From Palsa-459 sp963841965 (GTDB taxonomy: Bacteria > Actinomycetota > Acidimicrobiia > Acidimicrobiales > RAAP-2), in contig CAWJES010000001.1 in assembly GCA_963841965.1 (NCBI GenBank), positions 186,001 to 250,000 of the forward strand: DNA of 64,000 nt, written 5' to 3'. Made by a program: the position numbers and the translations under genes. The notes under the pieces are model-generated. The model searched no databases. It saw only the letters and a list, made by a program, of their open reading frames with translations, and was not told the origin of the DNA. Shown one piece after another: positions 17,695 through 26,127 of this stretch (position 1 is its first letter; each line of letters begins with the position of its first letter).

Positions 17695-18995
17695 CGCAGC
17701 GATGCTAGGTCCGAGAGGAAGCCCGGATAGCTGGTGGCGACCCCGGCGAAGCCATCGACCACGGCTCCGGAGCCGACCGCTGCGGCGATCGAGGCTGCCA
17801 TCGCCATGCGATGGTCGCCCTCGGCGTCATACTCGAACCGGCGGAATCTCGATGCGGATCCGAGTCCCTCGATGACCAGGTCGTCACCCTCGATGGACGC
17901 CGAGGCTCCGAGCGAACGCACGAGGCGAGCGGTCGCGGCGAGACGGTCGGACTCCTTCAGGCGCAGCTCGCCGACATCGACGAAGGTCGTGGCGCCGCTG
18001 GCTGCCGCCGCAGCGACCGCGAGGATCGGCACCTCGTCAAGGGATGGGATCTCCGAGGCCTGGACCCGCGTCGCGATGAGCGAGGCGGACGATGCCAAGA
18101 GGTCGCCCGCCCCCGCCCGGCGCACGCGGGTCACCACGTGCCCGCCCATGCGCTCGAGGACCCTGACGAACCCGATCCGCTCCTCGCCCACGTAGACGTC
18201 GCGGACCTCGACCTCGCCGGCTGCGGCCAGGATGGCCGCGACGACGAAGAAGGCCGCCTGGGAGGGGTCGCCGGGAACCAACCAGTCGACCGCCTCGAGC
18301 TCGGACGGCCAGATCGTGATGTGGCGCCCGTCGGGCCGCGACGCGACTTCGATGCGGGCCTTCGCCGCATGGAGCATCTCTTCGGTGTGGGTCCGCGTCG
18401 CGACAGGCTCGACGACCGTCGTCGGGCCGTCAGCCGTGAGGCCCGCGAGCAGGACCGAGGACTTCACCTGGGAGCTGGGCACGGGGAGCTCGTACCGGAT
18501 CGCCCGCAGGATGCCGCCGTGCACCTCGAGCGGGGGCGTGCAGCGATCACCGACACCGAGCACCGTCGCGCCCATCGAACGAAGCGGCAGCGCCACCCTG
18601 TCCATGGGTCGACGTCGCAGCGAGTCGTCGCCGTCAAGCCGGTGGGCACCGTCGATGCCGGCCACGACCCCGGCCAGCAGTCGCATGGTCGTCCCTGAGT
18701 TCCCGCAGTCGAGCACCTCGTCGACGGCGTGGAGGCGGTCCCGCCCGCCCGTGACGACGACTGCACCCGTGTCCGCCTGGTCCACCAGCGCGCCGAGGCT
18801 CGCGACGCACGCGCGGGTTCGGGCGACGTCCTCGCCGTTGGACAGTCCCCGGATCGACGATGTGCCCTCCGCGAGTGCGGCGAGAAGCAGCGAGCGGTGC
18901 GAGATCGACTTGTCCCCCGGGGTCCGCACGACCCCCGCGATCGTCATGCCAGCGGCGACCTCCACGATGCCAGGGGCCTGTTCGATCGGCGTCAC
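17691..18995 (-). CDS. aroA: 3-phosphoshikimate 1-carboxyvinyltransferase (EPSP synthase)
   Basis: 434 residues. EPSP synthase joins shikimate 3-phosphate and PEP in the chorismate pathway. Visible family blocks: GDKSISHRSLLLAALAEG near the N-terminus, GNSGTTMRLLAG (PEP site) and RLKESDRLAATA. The start overlaps the tyrA stop by 4 bases (ATGA) and its stop overlaps the cmk start. The order tyrA–aroA–cmk places aromatic synthesis and CMP kinase in one coupled unit. Confidence 0.96.
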   Translation of the reverse strand: MTPIEQAPGIVEVAAGMTIAGVVRTPGDKSISHRSLLLAALAEGTSSIRGLSNGEDVARTRACVASLGALVDQADTGAVVVTGGRDRLHAVDEVLDCGNSGTTMRLLAGVVAGIDGAHRLDGDDSLRRRPMDRVALPLRSMGATVLGVGDRCTPPLEVHGGILRAIRYELPVPSSQVKSSVLLAGLTADGPTTVVEPVATRTHTEEMLHAAKARIEVASRPDGRHITIWPSELEAVDWLVPGDPSQAAFFVVAAILAAAGEVEVRDVYVGEERIGFVRVLERMGGHVVTRVRRAGAGDLLASSASLIATRVQASEIPSLDEVPILAVAAAAASGATTFVDVGELRLKESDRLAATARLVRSLGASASIEGDDLVIEGLGSASRFRRFEYDAEGDHRMAMAASIAAAVGSGAVVDGFAGVATSYPGFLSDLASLR

Positions 18996-20071
18996 AGCGC
19001 CTCCACCGACGAGCGAAGACCCCGGGCCTCGAGCACCGCGGCCAGCTCGCGGGCACCATCGACGTCGAGCACCAAGATGAGAACGCCGGATGTTCCCTCC
19101 TGGGAGTGGGCGATCTCCACGTCGTAGATGTTGAGGTTGGCCGCGCTGGCTGCGGCCGTGACCTCCGCGAGGATCCCGGGACGGTCGGGAACGGGAACGC
19201 GGAGCTGGGCGAGAAGCGAAGCGTCGGGCGTGGACGAGGGCAGGTTGCGCCTCGCGATGCTGGCCGACGAGAGCTCTGAGAGGATCGTCGAGCGGTCCTT
19301 GCCGGCGATGGCCGCTTCGAGCCGGGCGAGCCTGCCACGCAGTGCGGCGAGTCCGGCGAGGATCGCGTCTCGGTTGTCAATGCACACGTCGGGCCAGATG
19401 GCCGGCTGACCCGCAGCCACCCGCGTCATGTCACGGAAGCCTCCCGCTGCGAGCCGCAGTAGGGCAGTGTCGCTCTCCGCGACGAGCGCGGCCTCGTTCA
19501 TCATCGCGCCCGCGACGAGGTGGGGGACGTGGCTCACCATCGCGACGAGCCGATCGTGGTCGGCAGCGGTGAGGGCGAGCGCGGTCGCGCCGAGGTCCCG
19601 GATCGCATCCAACACCACGGCGTAGCTGGCGGGCGTGGTCGCCGAGGTCGGCGTGAGGACCCAGGTCGCGCCGACGAAGAGGTCGCCGCGCGCGCCGCGC
19701 AGGCCCGCCTGCTCCGACCCCGCCATCGGGTGCCCGCCGATGAACCGCGGATCCGACAGTGCCTCGACGATGCGCTCCTTCACGCCGGCCACGTCGGTGA
19801 CCACCGCGTCCGCCGACGCGTGGGCGAGCACGTCGCGCGCGATGCCGGTCACCTGCGCGGAGGGCACCGCGATCACGACGAGGGACACGTCGTCTGCCAC
19901 CTCGCTGCCCTCGACGGCGCCGATCTCCGCCGCAAGCACGGCGACCTCGGGATCGAGGTCGCTCCCGGTGACCGTCCAGCCCGCCGCACGAAGCCCGAGG
20001 GCGACGGAGCCCCCGATCAGCCCGAGCCCGACGACGTGCGCGCGGCGCGGGCCGTCAGTCCGGGAGGTCAT
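18992..20071 (-). CDS. tyrA: Prephenate dehydrogenase with C-terminal ACT domain
   Basis: 359 residues from the ATG at 20071. An N-terminal NAD(P)-binding domain (GLGLIGGSVALGLR) and the helical prephenate dehydrogenase domain with HPMAGSE, SHVPHL and GGFRDMTRVA are followed by a C-terminal ACT domain (~285–350; VPVPDRPGILAEVT), which likely gives feedback control by tyrosine. The start lies inside the end of aroH (17-base overlap), so translation is probably coupled. Cytoplasmic tyrosine biosynthesis. Confidence 0.94.
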   Translation of the reverse strand: MTSRTDGPRRAHVVGLGLIGGSVALGLRAAGWTVTGSDLDPEVAVLAAEIGAVEGSEVADDVSLVVIAVPSAQVTGIARDVLAHASADAVVTDVAGVKERIVEALSDPRFIGGHPMAGSEQAGLRGARGDLFVGATWVLTPTSATTPASYAVVLDAIRDLGATALALTAADHDRLVAMVSHVPHLVAGAMMNEAALVAESDTALLRLAAGGFRDMTRVAAGQPAIWPDVCIDNRDAILAGLAALRGRLARLEAAIAGKDRSTILSELSSASIARRNLPSSTPDASLLAQLRVPVPDRPGILAEVTAAASAANLNIYDVEIAHSQEGTSGVLILVLDVDGARELAAVLEARGLRSSVEAL

Positions 20072-20423
20072 CTCGGAGCCCTTTGGCCCCGTGGAGGTAG
20101 ATGTGGTGGAGATCGGCACGCGACCGTGGCGTCTCGAGGTGCGCGAGGACGCGGATGCACAGCGGCATGGCACCCTCGACGTCGATCTCGCTCGCGCACA
20201 GGAGCGGGACGGCACCAAGCCCGATCTCGCGCGCGGCCGTGGCAGGGAACATCGCGTGGATGTCCGGCGTCGCGGTCAGCACCACGGAGATGAGGTCGTC
20301 GACCTCGACGCCGTTGCGGTCGAGCATTGCCCCGAGCAGCTCGGCGGTCCGCTCGCTGATCTGCGCCGCGGTGTCCTCGTCGACCGTGGTCGCCCCCCTG
20401 ATGGCCCGGACCGCGTTCGTCAT
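20055..20423 (-). CDS. aroH: Chorismate mutase, AroH type
   Basis: 122 residues, the full length of the trimeric AroH class. Family features: VRAIRGATTVDEDT at the N-terminus, the LISVVLTATPDIHAMFPA core and VLAHLETPRSRADLHHIYLHGA at the C-terminus with the active-site Arg. It converts chorismate to prephenate, the substrate of the following TyrA, which starts inside this gene. The two make the tyrosine/phenylalanine branch. Confidence 0.95.
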   Translation of the reverse strand: MTNAVRAIRGATTVDEDTAAQISERTAELLGAMLDRNGVEVDDLISVVLTATPDIHAMFPATAAREIGLGAVPLLCASEIDVEGAMPLCIRVLAHLETPRSRADLHHIYLHGAKGLRDDLPD

Positions 20424-20475
20424 GCGCGAAGCGTAACCAATCCCCTGCCGGTCACCGATCGGGGCGCCTGGCGGA

Positions 20476-21219
20476 TCAGGGGAGCTTCGGCTCGGCGCCG
20501 ACCGCGGCCTCGCCGAGCCTGCGGACCTCGGCGTTCGTGAGCTCGCGGTAGGTGCCCGGTGCCAGCGTCGTGTCGGCCACGGGACCGATGCGCGTGCGGA
20601 CCAGGCGGATGACCTCGTGGCCGACGGCTGCGCACATGCGGCGGACCTGGCGGTTCTTGCCCTCGTGGATCGCGATGCGCAGAAGGCCGGGCTCGACCCG
20701 GCTGACGCGCGCCGGCGCCGTCATGCCGTCCTCGAGCAGGACGCCTTCGCGCAGCCGGCGGATCGCAGCGGGGGACGGATCCCCGTGGACCTGGGCGAGG
20801 TACTCCTTCAAGACGCCGTGCGATGGATGGCTGAGCAGGTGGGCCAGGTCCCCGTCGTTGGTGAGGATCAGCAACCCCTCGGTTGCGAGGTCGAGCCGAC
20901 CCACCGCGAAGACGCGGGGCTCGTCCGGCACGAGCGAGACGACCGTGGTTCGACCCTGCGGGTCGTCTGCCGTCGTGATCACCCCCGCGGGCTTGTTCAG
21001 CAGGTAGTAGACGTGGCCGGGCGCTGTCGGTGCTGGAGCACCGTCGACCGCCACGTGCGCGGATTCGGGATCCACCCGTCGCCCCAGCCGGGCGACCTCG
21101 CCGTCAACGGTCACCCTGCCCGCCTCGATGAGCAGCTCGCAGCGGCGCCGTGACCCGTAGCCGGCGCGGGAGAGCACCTTCTGCAGCCGCTCCCCCGACG
21201 CGGGCTCGGTCTCGATCAC
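20476..21219 (-). CDS. rluB: Ribosomal large-subunit pseudouridine synthase, RluB/RsuA family
   Basis: 247 residues. An N-terminal S4 RNA-binding domain (GERLQKVLSRAGYGSRR, ~10–60) precedes the catalytic domain with GRLDLATEGLLILTNDG, where the Asp is the catalytic nucleophile, and KNRQVRRMC. It modifies 23S rRNA uridine. The start overlaps the scpB stop by 4 bases, the usual scpA–scpB–rluB order of actinobacteria and firmicutes. It could be RsuA/RluE type instead, but the scp neighbours favour RluB. Confidence 0.93.
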   Translation of the reverse strand: MIETEPASGERLQKVLSRAGYGSRRRCELLIEAGRVTVDGEVARLGRRVDPESAHVAVDGAPAPTAPGHVYYLLNKPAGVITTADDPQGRTTVVSLVPDEPRVFAVGRLDLATEGLLILTNDGDLAHLLSHPSHGVLKEYLAQVHGDPSPAAIRRLREGVLLEDGMTAPARVSRVEPGLLRIAIHEGKNRQVRRMCAAVGHEVIRLVRTRIGPVADTTLAPGTYRELTNAEVRRLGEAAVGAEPKLP

Positions 21220-21794
21220 GTAGCGGCGCGCTCGGCGAGCTCGGTGGCGAGGGTCCGCGCCTCGGCGACGTCGGCCAGGAACTCCTCGATGGGCGCGAGC
21301 TCCGCGATCGAGCTCAGGCCCAGCCGGTCGAGGAAGAGGTCAGACGTGCCGTAGAGGATCGGCTGGCCGGGTCCCTCGGCGCGCCCGACCGCCTCGATGT
21401 AACCGCGCTGCTCCAGGAGCCGCACGACGCCGTCGACGTTGACGCCCCGCAGGGCGCCGATCTGCGCACGGGACACCGGCTGTCGGTATGCGACGATCGC
21501 CAGGGTCTCGAGGGCCGCCGTGGACAGCCTGTGGGAGACGTCGCGGTTGGCGAACCGCTGGACATGGTCGTGCGCATCGGGGTGCGTCACGATGCGCCAG
21601 CCCGAGGCCGTCTCGCTCAGCTGGAAGCCACGCCGGGTCGCGAGCAGGTCCGCCGCGTCGGCGCGCAGGGCCTCCTCCACCGCCGCAGCATCCTCGTCCA
21701 GGAGGTCCGCGAGCGCGGCCGCCGGCACGGGCTCGATCGCAACCGTGAGGATCGCCTCGAGCGCGAAGCGCAGCTCGTCAGCCTGCATAGTCAT
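21216..21794 (-). CDS. scpB: Segregation and condensation protein B
   Basis: 192 residues with two winged-helix domains. Diagnostic blocks: LRFALEAILTVAIEPV near the start and LSTAALETLAIVAYRQPVSR with IGALRGVNVDGVVRLL. ScpB forms a dimer that binds ScpA and the SMC ATPase to organise chromosomes. It overlaps scpA by 17 bases upstream and rluB by 4 downstream. Confidence 0.96.
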   Translation of the reverse strand: MTMQADELRFALEAILTVAIEPVPAAALADLLDEDAAAVEEALRADAADLLATRRGFQLSETASGWRIVTHPDAHDHVQRFANRDVSHRLSTAALETLAIVAYRQPVSRAQIGALRGVNVDGVVRLLEQRGYIEAVGRAEGPGQPILYGTSDLFLDRLGLSSIAELAPIEEFLADVAEARTLATELAERAAT

Positions 21795-22557
21795 CCACCA
21801 GTCCCAGGTCGAGCGGGTTCTCGTCGCCGCGCAGCCACGTGATCCGTAGCTCGCCGAAGGTCGAACCCTGTCCGAGCGACACGCGGCCCAGCTTGCAGAG
21901 CTCGAGCACAGCGAGGAAGCGGACGATGATCTCGATCTGCTCGGTGAGCCCTTCGGTCAGTTCGCGGAACGACAGGGAGCCCCGACGTGGCAACCACGCC
22001 GCGAGGTCCGTGACGGTCTCGGCCACCGTGATCGTCTCGACGGTCACGTGATAGAGGTCGACGACCGGCTCGGGCCGGTCCTCCACCGCCCTGAGGAAGG
22101 CAGCAGCGAGTTGGGCCACCGTGACGCCCTGCAGGAGGTCGGGGGCGTGGATCTCGATCCCGTCGTCGAGCCCCGCCACGCGTGGGAGCACCCGGGAGGC
22201 CGCCTCGAACCGAACCGCAAGCGAGTCGGCGGCCGCCGCGTAGGCCCGCAGCTCCAGCAGCCGCGCCAGCAGGACGTCCCGCTCCTCCCAGCCGAGGGTC
22301 TCCTCGTCGGCGTCCACGTCATCGGGGCCCGGCAGGAGGCGCTGGCTCTTGAGTTCGAGCAGGATCGCCGCGTAGAGGAGGAACTCCGACAGCTCATCCA
22401 TGGTGCACTCTTCGCGGCGCGCACGCAGGTGTGCGACAAAGGCGTCCACGACGGGCGCGAGGGGAATGTCGAGGATGTCGACCTCGTGGCTGCTCACGAG
22501 CTGGAAGAGGACCTCGAGTGGTCCGGCATACGGCGTCGCCTCCGTGCTGAGTGCCAC
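21778..22557 (-). CDS. scpA: Segregation and condensation protein A
   Basis: 259 residues. The N-terminus (PLEVLFQLVSSHEVDILDIPL) and the FLLYAAILLELKSQRLLP segment are typical of the kleisin ScpA, with a C-terminal winged helix (~205–250). It bridges SMC heads together with ScpB. It is the first gene of the scpA–scpB–rluB–aroH–tyrA–aroA–cmk–plsC series and is transcribed divergently from trpS, 82 bases away. Confidence 0.95.
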   Translation of the reverse strand: MALSTEATPYAGPLEVLFQLVSSHEVDILDIPLAPVVDAFVAHLRARREECTMDELSEFLLYAAILLELKSQRLLPGPDDVDADEETLGWEERDVLLARLLELRAYAAAADSLAVRFEAASRVLPRVAGLDDGIEIHAPDLLQGVTVAQLAAAFLRAVEDRPEPVVDLYHVTVETITVAETVTDLAAWLPRRGSLSFRELTEGLTEQIEIIVRFLAVLELCKLGRVSLGQGSTFGELRITWLRGDENPLDLGLVDDYAG

Positions 22558-22639
22558 GCGAAGACCCTACCCAACGATGCACTCGTCACGACGCGAAGAA
22601 CGTCCCAGCGATGCGGAGGCGCCCCGTTAGGCTTGCGCG

Positions 22640-23617
22640 ATGACGAGGATCTTCTCGGGAATACAGCCGACCGGCGAGCTGCATCTCGGCAACTACCTCG
22701 GCGCCGTGCGCACGTGGGTCCGCGAGCAGAACGCCGATGCCTTGTACTGCGTCGTGGACCTGCACGCCCTCACGATCGACGTCGACCCGTCCGTGCTTCG
22801 AACCAAGACCGTGGAGCTCGCCGCAGGGCTCCTGGCGTCGGGGCTCGACCCCGAGATCTGCACCGTGTTCCTGCAGAGCCACGTCGCCGAGCACACCCGG
22901 CTCAGCTGGCTGCTCGAGTGCGTGGTGACCGATGGCGAGCTGCGCCGGATGACGCAGTTCAAGGACAAGTCCGCCAAGAACGACGTGGTGCGCGGGGGGC
23001 TGCTCACGTACCCGGTGCTGATGGCTGCCGACGTGCTGCTCTACGACACCGACGTCGTGCCTGTCGGCGACGACCAGCGCCAGCACATGGAGCTGTGCCG
23101 GGTGATCGCAGAGCGCTTCAACAACCGCTTCGGGGAGACCTTCGTGGTGCCCGAGGCCATGGTGCCGAAGGTCGCGGCCAGGGTCATGGACCTCCAAGAG
23201 CCGCTCCGCAAGATGTCGAAGTCCGACGAATCCCCGCAGGGGACGGTGCTGATGTTCGATGCGCCCGAGGCGATCGAGCGCAAGTTCAAGCGGGCGGTGA
23301 CCGACGCCGACGGTGAGGTACGCTACGACCCCGCGGGGAAGCCCGGGATCTCGAACCTGCTCGAGATCTACGCCTCACTGACCGGCGAGAGCACGGACTC
23401 GATCGCATCGCGATACGCCGCCTACGGGCCACTGAAGAGCGACCTCGCGCAGCTCGTGATCGCCGAGCTCGAGCCCATCAGGGTCAGGCGTGACGAACTG
23501 CTCGCGGACCCCGCGGCGCTTCGCGAGCTCCTTGCGAAGGGCGCGCAGCGCGCCCGGGCGACGGCGTCGGCCACCTACGATCGAGCTTCGACCGCGATGG
23601 GGCTCGTCGCCCCCTGA
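22640..23617 (+). CDS. trpS: Tryptophan--tRNA ligase
   Basis: 325 residues, class I aminoacyl-tRNA synthetase. The HIGH-type motif appears as PTGELHLGNYLG near the N-terminus and the KMSKS motif as KMSKSDES at ~192–199. GDDQRQHMELCR is also typical of bacterial TrpRS. Start and length are normal. Its stop abuts the stop of the site-2 protease gene on the opposite strand with no spacer. Confidence 0.97.
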   Translation: MTRIFSGIQPTGELHLGNYLGAVRTWVREQNADALYCVVDLHALTIDVDPSVLRTKTVELAAGLLASGLDPEICTVFLQSHVAEHTRLSWLLECVVTDGELRRMTQFKDKSAKNDVVRGGLLTYPVLMAADVLLYDTDVVPVGDDQRQHMELCRVIAERFNNRFGETFVVPEAMVPKVAARVMDLQEPLRKMSKSDESPQGTVLMFDAPEAIERKFKRAVTDADGEVRYDPAGKPGISNLLEIYASLTGESTDSIASRYAAYGPLKSDLAQLVIAELEPIRVRRDELLADPAALRELLAKGAQRARATASATYDRASTAMGLVAP

Positions 23618-24241
23618 TCACCCGTACCCGATGATGTTCTGCCAGAAGTTGGCGATCGCGTTGAACCCGGACGTCAAGAGGTGCTGGCCGAGGAACACGA
23701 ACGCGATGACGACCACCAGCGTGTAGGGCCGGATCGACAGGTACGCGCCGTACCAGCGCTCCGGGAGGAATCGCTCGACGACCGAGCTCCCGTCGAGCGG
23801 CGGGAGCGGGAGCAGGTTGAAGATCGCGAGCCAGAGGTTGATGAGCCCGAGGAAGAACAGCAGTTGAAGGGGCCAGAACGTCTCGGGCTGGAGGATCCGC
23901 AGCAACAGCCAGGCGATCCCCACGAGGACGAGGTTCATCGCGGGACCCGCCAGGGCCGTCAGCACCGCCCCGTTGCGGGGATGACGGAGCCGCGAAACGT
24001 TGACGGGCACGGGCTTCGCCCAGCCGAACACGGGTGCCCCCGCGATGATGAGGAGCGCTGGCAGGACCACGGTTCCGATCGGGTCGATGTGCACGAGGGG
24101 GTTCAGCGAGAGGCGTCCCGCCTTCTTCGCGGTATCGTCGCCGAGCGCGAGGGCCGACCACCCGTGGGAGACCTCGTGCAGGATGATCGATCCGAAGAGG
24201 ATCCCGTACTGCGCGATCTCGAGCTCCGTCTGCAGCGACAC
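23618..24241 (-). CDS. Site-2 protease family (M50) membrane metalloprotease
   Basis: 207 residues with about six hydrophobic segments. The zinc-binding HEVSH (HExxH) lies in the first helix at residue ~23 and the second metal-ligand segment reads NLLPLPPLDGS near residue 145. This is the short cytosolic-loop form of S2P proteases, which cut membrane-embedded substrates such as anti-sigma factors. No PDZ domain is present. It is the last gene of the long minus-strand group that begins near 32.3 kb. Confidence 0.9.
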   Translation of the reverse strand: MSLQTELEIAQYGILFGSIILHEVSHGWSALALGDDTAKKAGRLSLNPLVHIDPIGTVVLPALLIIAGAPVFGWAKPVPVNVSRLRHPRNGAVLTALAGPAMNLVLVGIAWLLLRILQPETFWPLQLLFFLGLINLWLAIFNLLPLPPLDGSSVVERFLPERWYGAYLSIRPYTLVVVIAFVFLGQHLLTSGFNAIANFWQNIIGYG

Positions 24242-24297
24242 CTACGCGAGCCCGCCGGCGAGCCGGCCGGGGGTCCGGGCTTCTGCCGGGCGCGTCA

Positions 24298-24630
24298 TCA
24301 GGGGAGCTTCGCGCAGTCCACGCAGCGACGCGCCATGGGCATCGCCTCGAGGCGTGCCGCGCTGATCTCGTTCCCGCAACGTTCGCACCGCCCGTAGGAC
24401 CCCGCCTCGATGCGCGCGAGCGCGTCGTCGACTTCAGTGAGCGACTCCTGGAGGTCCGCAGCCAGGGCCTCGGCCTCGCCTCGCTCCGCGGTCACCTGGG
24501 ACGTGTCCGCGAAGTTGGTGTCGTAGTCGAGTCCCCCACCCGGTCCGAACCCGATCTCGTCGAGCTGCGCCAGCAGGCGCTTCCGCTCGGCGACGAGATC
24601 CTCTGCCTGGGCACTGAAGTTGGTGGTCAC
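24298..24630 (-). CDS. TraR/DksA family zinc-finger protein
   Basis: 110 residues. A coiled-coil-like N-terminal part (~10–75) is followed by the C4 zinc finger CERCGNEI…RRCVDC. DksA-like proteins bind RNA polymerase through its secondary channel, but short actinobacterial members are often CarD/DksA-like regulators without proven role. It lies between xerD and the S2P gene in the same orientation. Confidence 0.88.
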   Translation of the reverse strand: MTTNFSAQAEDLVAERKRLLAQLDEIGFGPGGGLDYDTNFADTSQVTAERGEAEALAADLQESLTEVDDALARIEAGSYGRCERCGNEISAARLEAMPMARRCVDCAKLP

Positions 24631-24639
24631 AGCGCAAGC

Positions 24640-25587
24640 CTACGTCCGAACCGGGACGTCCCCTGCCCGCGGATGAGCCGTCCGGTAGGCCTCGACCAGG
24701 TGGGTCTGTGTGACCTTGGTGTACCGCTGGGTCGTCGCCACCGAGGCATGCCCGAGGAGCTCTTGGATCACCCGGACGTCGGCGCCGTGCGCGAGCATGT
24801 GCGTCGCGCAGCTGTGCCGCAGGGTGTGCGCGCTCGTGTCGCTCGGCAGTCCCGCGCGGCGGGCATGGCGACGCACGACCAGATCCACGCCCTGGCGGGT
24901 GAGGCGACCACCCCGCTGGTTGCAGAACACGGCTCGGGTGTCGGTGCCGGAGCCCTTCCGCGACGCGATGCGAGAGGCGGCGCGCAACGCGTCGCGGGAC
25001 CCGCCGTCGATCCACTGGCGCACGGCCGCACCAGCAGTGCGACCGATCGGCACGAGGCGCTGCTTCGATCCCTTGCCCGTGACACGCATGAGCTCCTCGG
25101 TGAAGTCGATGTCCCCGAGATCGAGGCCGACGAGCTCCGAGACCCGGATCCCGGTCCCGTAGAGCAGCTCGAGCACGGCGCGGTCGCGCACGTCCACCGC
25201 GCCGTCGGTCGCTGGCGACGCCAGCAATGCGTCGACCTGCTCCTCGGTGAGCGCCTTCGGAAGGCGCTCACCGGCGCGCCGCGCCGCGAGCAGCGCGGTC
25301 GGGTCTCGCGTGAGAACCCCCTCGTCGAGGAGGAACCCGTAGAGCCCGCGCAGGGTGGATGCCACCCGAGCAACCGTGGCACGGGAGCGATCTGCCTGCA
25401 ATGACGCGAGGAACGCCTCGACATCCGTATCGACCGCCGTCAGGAGTGTCCGGCCCCGGGTGTCGAGATACGAGGCCCACAGGAGCAGGTCCCTGCGGTA
25501 GGCGCGCAGGGTCGCGCTGGCACGGCCGCGCTCGACCGCGAGCCAACTCAGGAACTCCTCGGCCTCGTGCGGCAGTGCGGCGGTCAC
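24640..25587 (-). CDS. xerD: Site-specific tyrosine recombinase XerD
   Basis: 315 residues. The N-terminal SAM-like core-binding domain (~1–95) precedes the catalytic domain with the full set of residues: Arg in GTGIRVSEL, Lys in VTGKGSKQR, HTLRHSCATH (HxxR), GHASVATTQRYTKV (His and the nucleophile Tyr). It resolves chromosome dimers at dif with XerC. Its stop overlaps nothing, while its start overlaps the Nudix gene's stop by 4 bases. No dif-like site was found in the window. Confidence 0.93.
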   Translation of the reverse strand: MTAALPHEAEEFLSWLAVERGRASATLRAYRRDLLLWASYLDTRGRTLLTAVDTDVEAFLASLQADRSRATVARVASTLRGLYGFLLDEGVLTRDPTALLAARRAGERLPKALTEEQVDALLASPATDGAVDVRDRAVLELLYGTGIRVSELVGLDLGDIDFTEELMRVTGKGSKQRLVPIGRTAGAAVRQWIDGGSRDALRAASRIASRKGSGTDTRAVFCNQRGGRLTRQGVDLVVRRHARRAGLPSDTSAHTLRHSCATHMLAHGADVRVIQELLGHASVATTQRYTKVTQTHLVEAYRTAHPRAGDVPVRT

Positions 25588-26126
25588 AAGCCCTCCCGCC
25601 GCGCGAGCGCGAGAATCGCCACAGCGGTCGACGCGTCGACGGGACCCGGTCCTCGGAGCTGTGCCACCGCCTCATCGAGTCCGAGCCGGATGACCTCCAT
25701 TGCCTCCTCTTCGGGACCCGCGGGCCGTCGCGGCACCGCCGTCAGCCCCGTCGCGAGGTAGATCACCGTCGTCTGATCGGTCCAGCCCGGCGAGTTCCAG
25801 ACCGTGCAGAGCGTCTCGAGGCAGGCAGCGCGAATGCCAGCCTCCTCCTCGAGCTCGCGCAGCGCGGTCGAGGCTGGGTCCTCGCCGTGCGCGTCGCGCG
25901 TTCCTGCAGGGATCTCGAGCAGGCATGCCCCGAAGGGGGCGCGCCACTGCCGGACGAGCACGACGTCCGCGCCGTCGAAGGCGAGGACGGCAACGGCTCC
26001 CGGATGGCGGACGATCTCGCGCGTGAATCCGGCACCGTCGCGGAGTGCGAACTCGACGCGCTCGACGTCGAAGACCTGGCCCGTCGCGAGCACCTCGGTC
26101 GACCGGACCTCGGGCTCGAACGCCAT
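25584..26126 (-). CDS. Nudix hydrolase, ADP-ribose pyrophosphatase-like
   Basis: 180 residues. The Nudix box is intact: GTRDAHGEDPASTALRELEE then EAG (GX5EX7REUXEEXGU). The EIPAGT before it is typical of ADP-ribose/ADP-sugar pyrophosphatases. These cleave ADP-ribose to AMP and ribose 5-phosphate. The gene sits one base after pyrG and before xerD, an arrangement common in actinobacteria and firmicutes. Confidence 0.92.
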   Translation of the reverse strand: MAFEPEVRSTEVLATGQVFDVERVEFALRDGAGFTREIVRHPGAVAVLAFDGADVVLVRQWRAPFGACLLEIPAGTRDAHGEDPASTALRELEEEAGIRAACLETLCTVWNSPGWTDQTTVIYLATGLTAVPRRPAGPEEEAMEVIRLGLDEAVAQLRGPGPVDASTAVAILALARREGL

Positions 26127-26127
26127 C

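Noticed and set aside
24640..25587. XerD as the integrase of the cassette island
   Set aside because: It lies in a conserved housekeeping string 30 kb away and has normal XerD features; nothing links it to the repeats.
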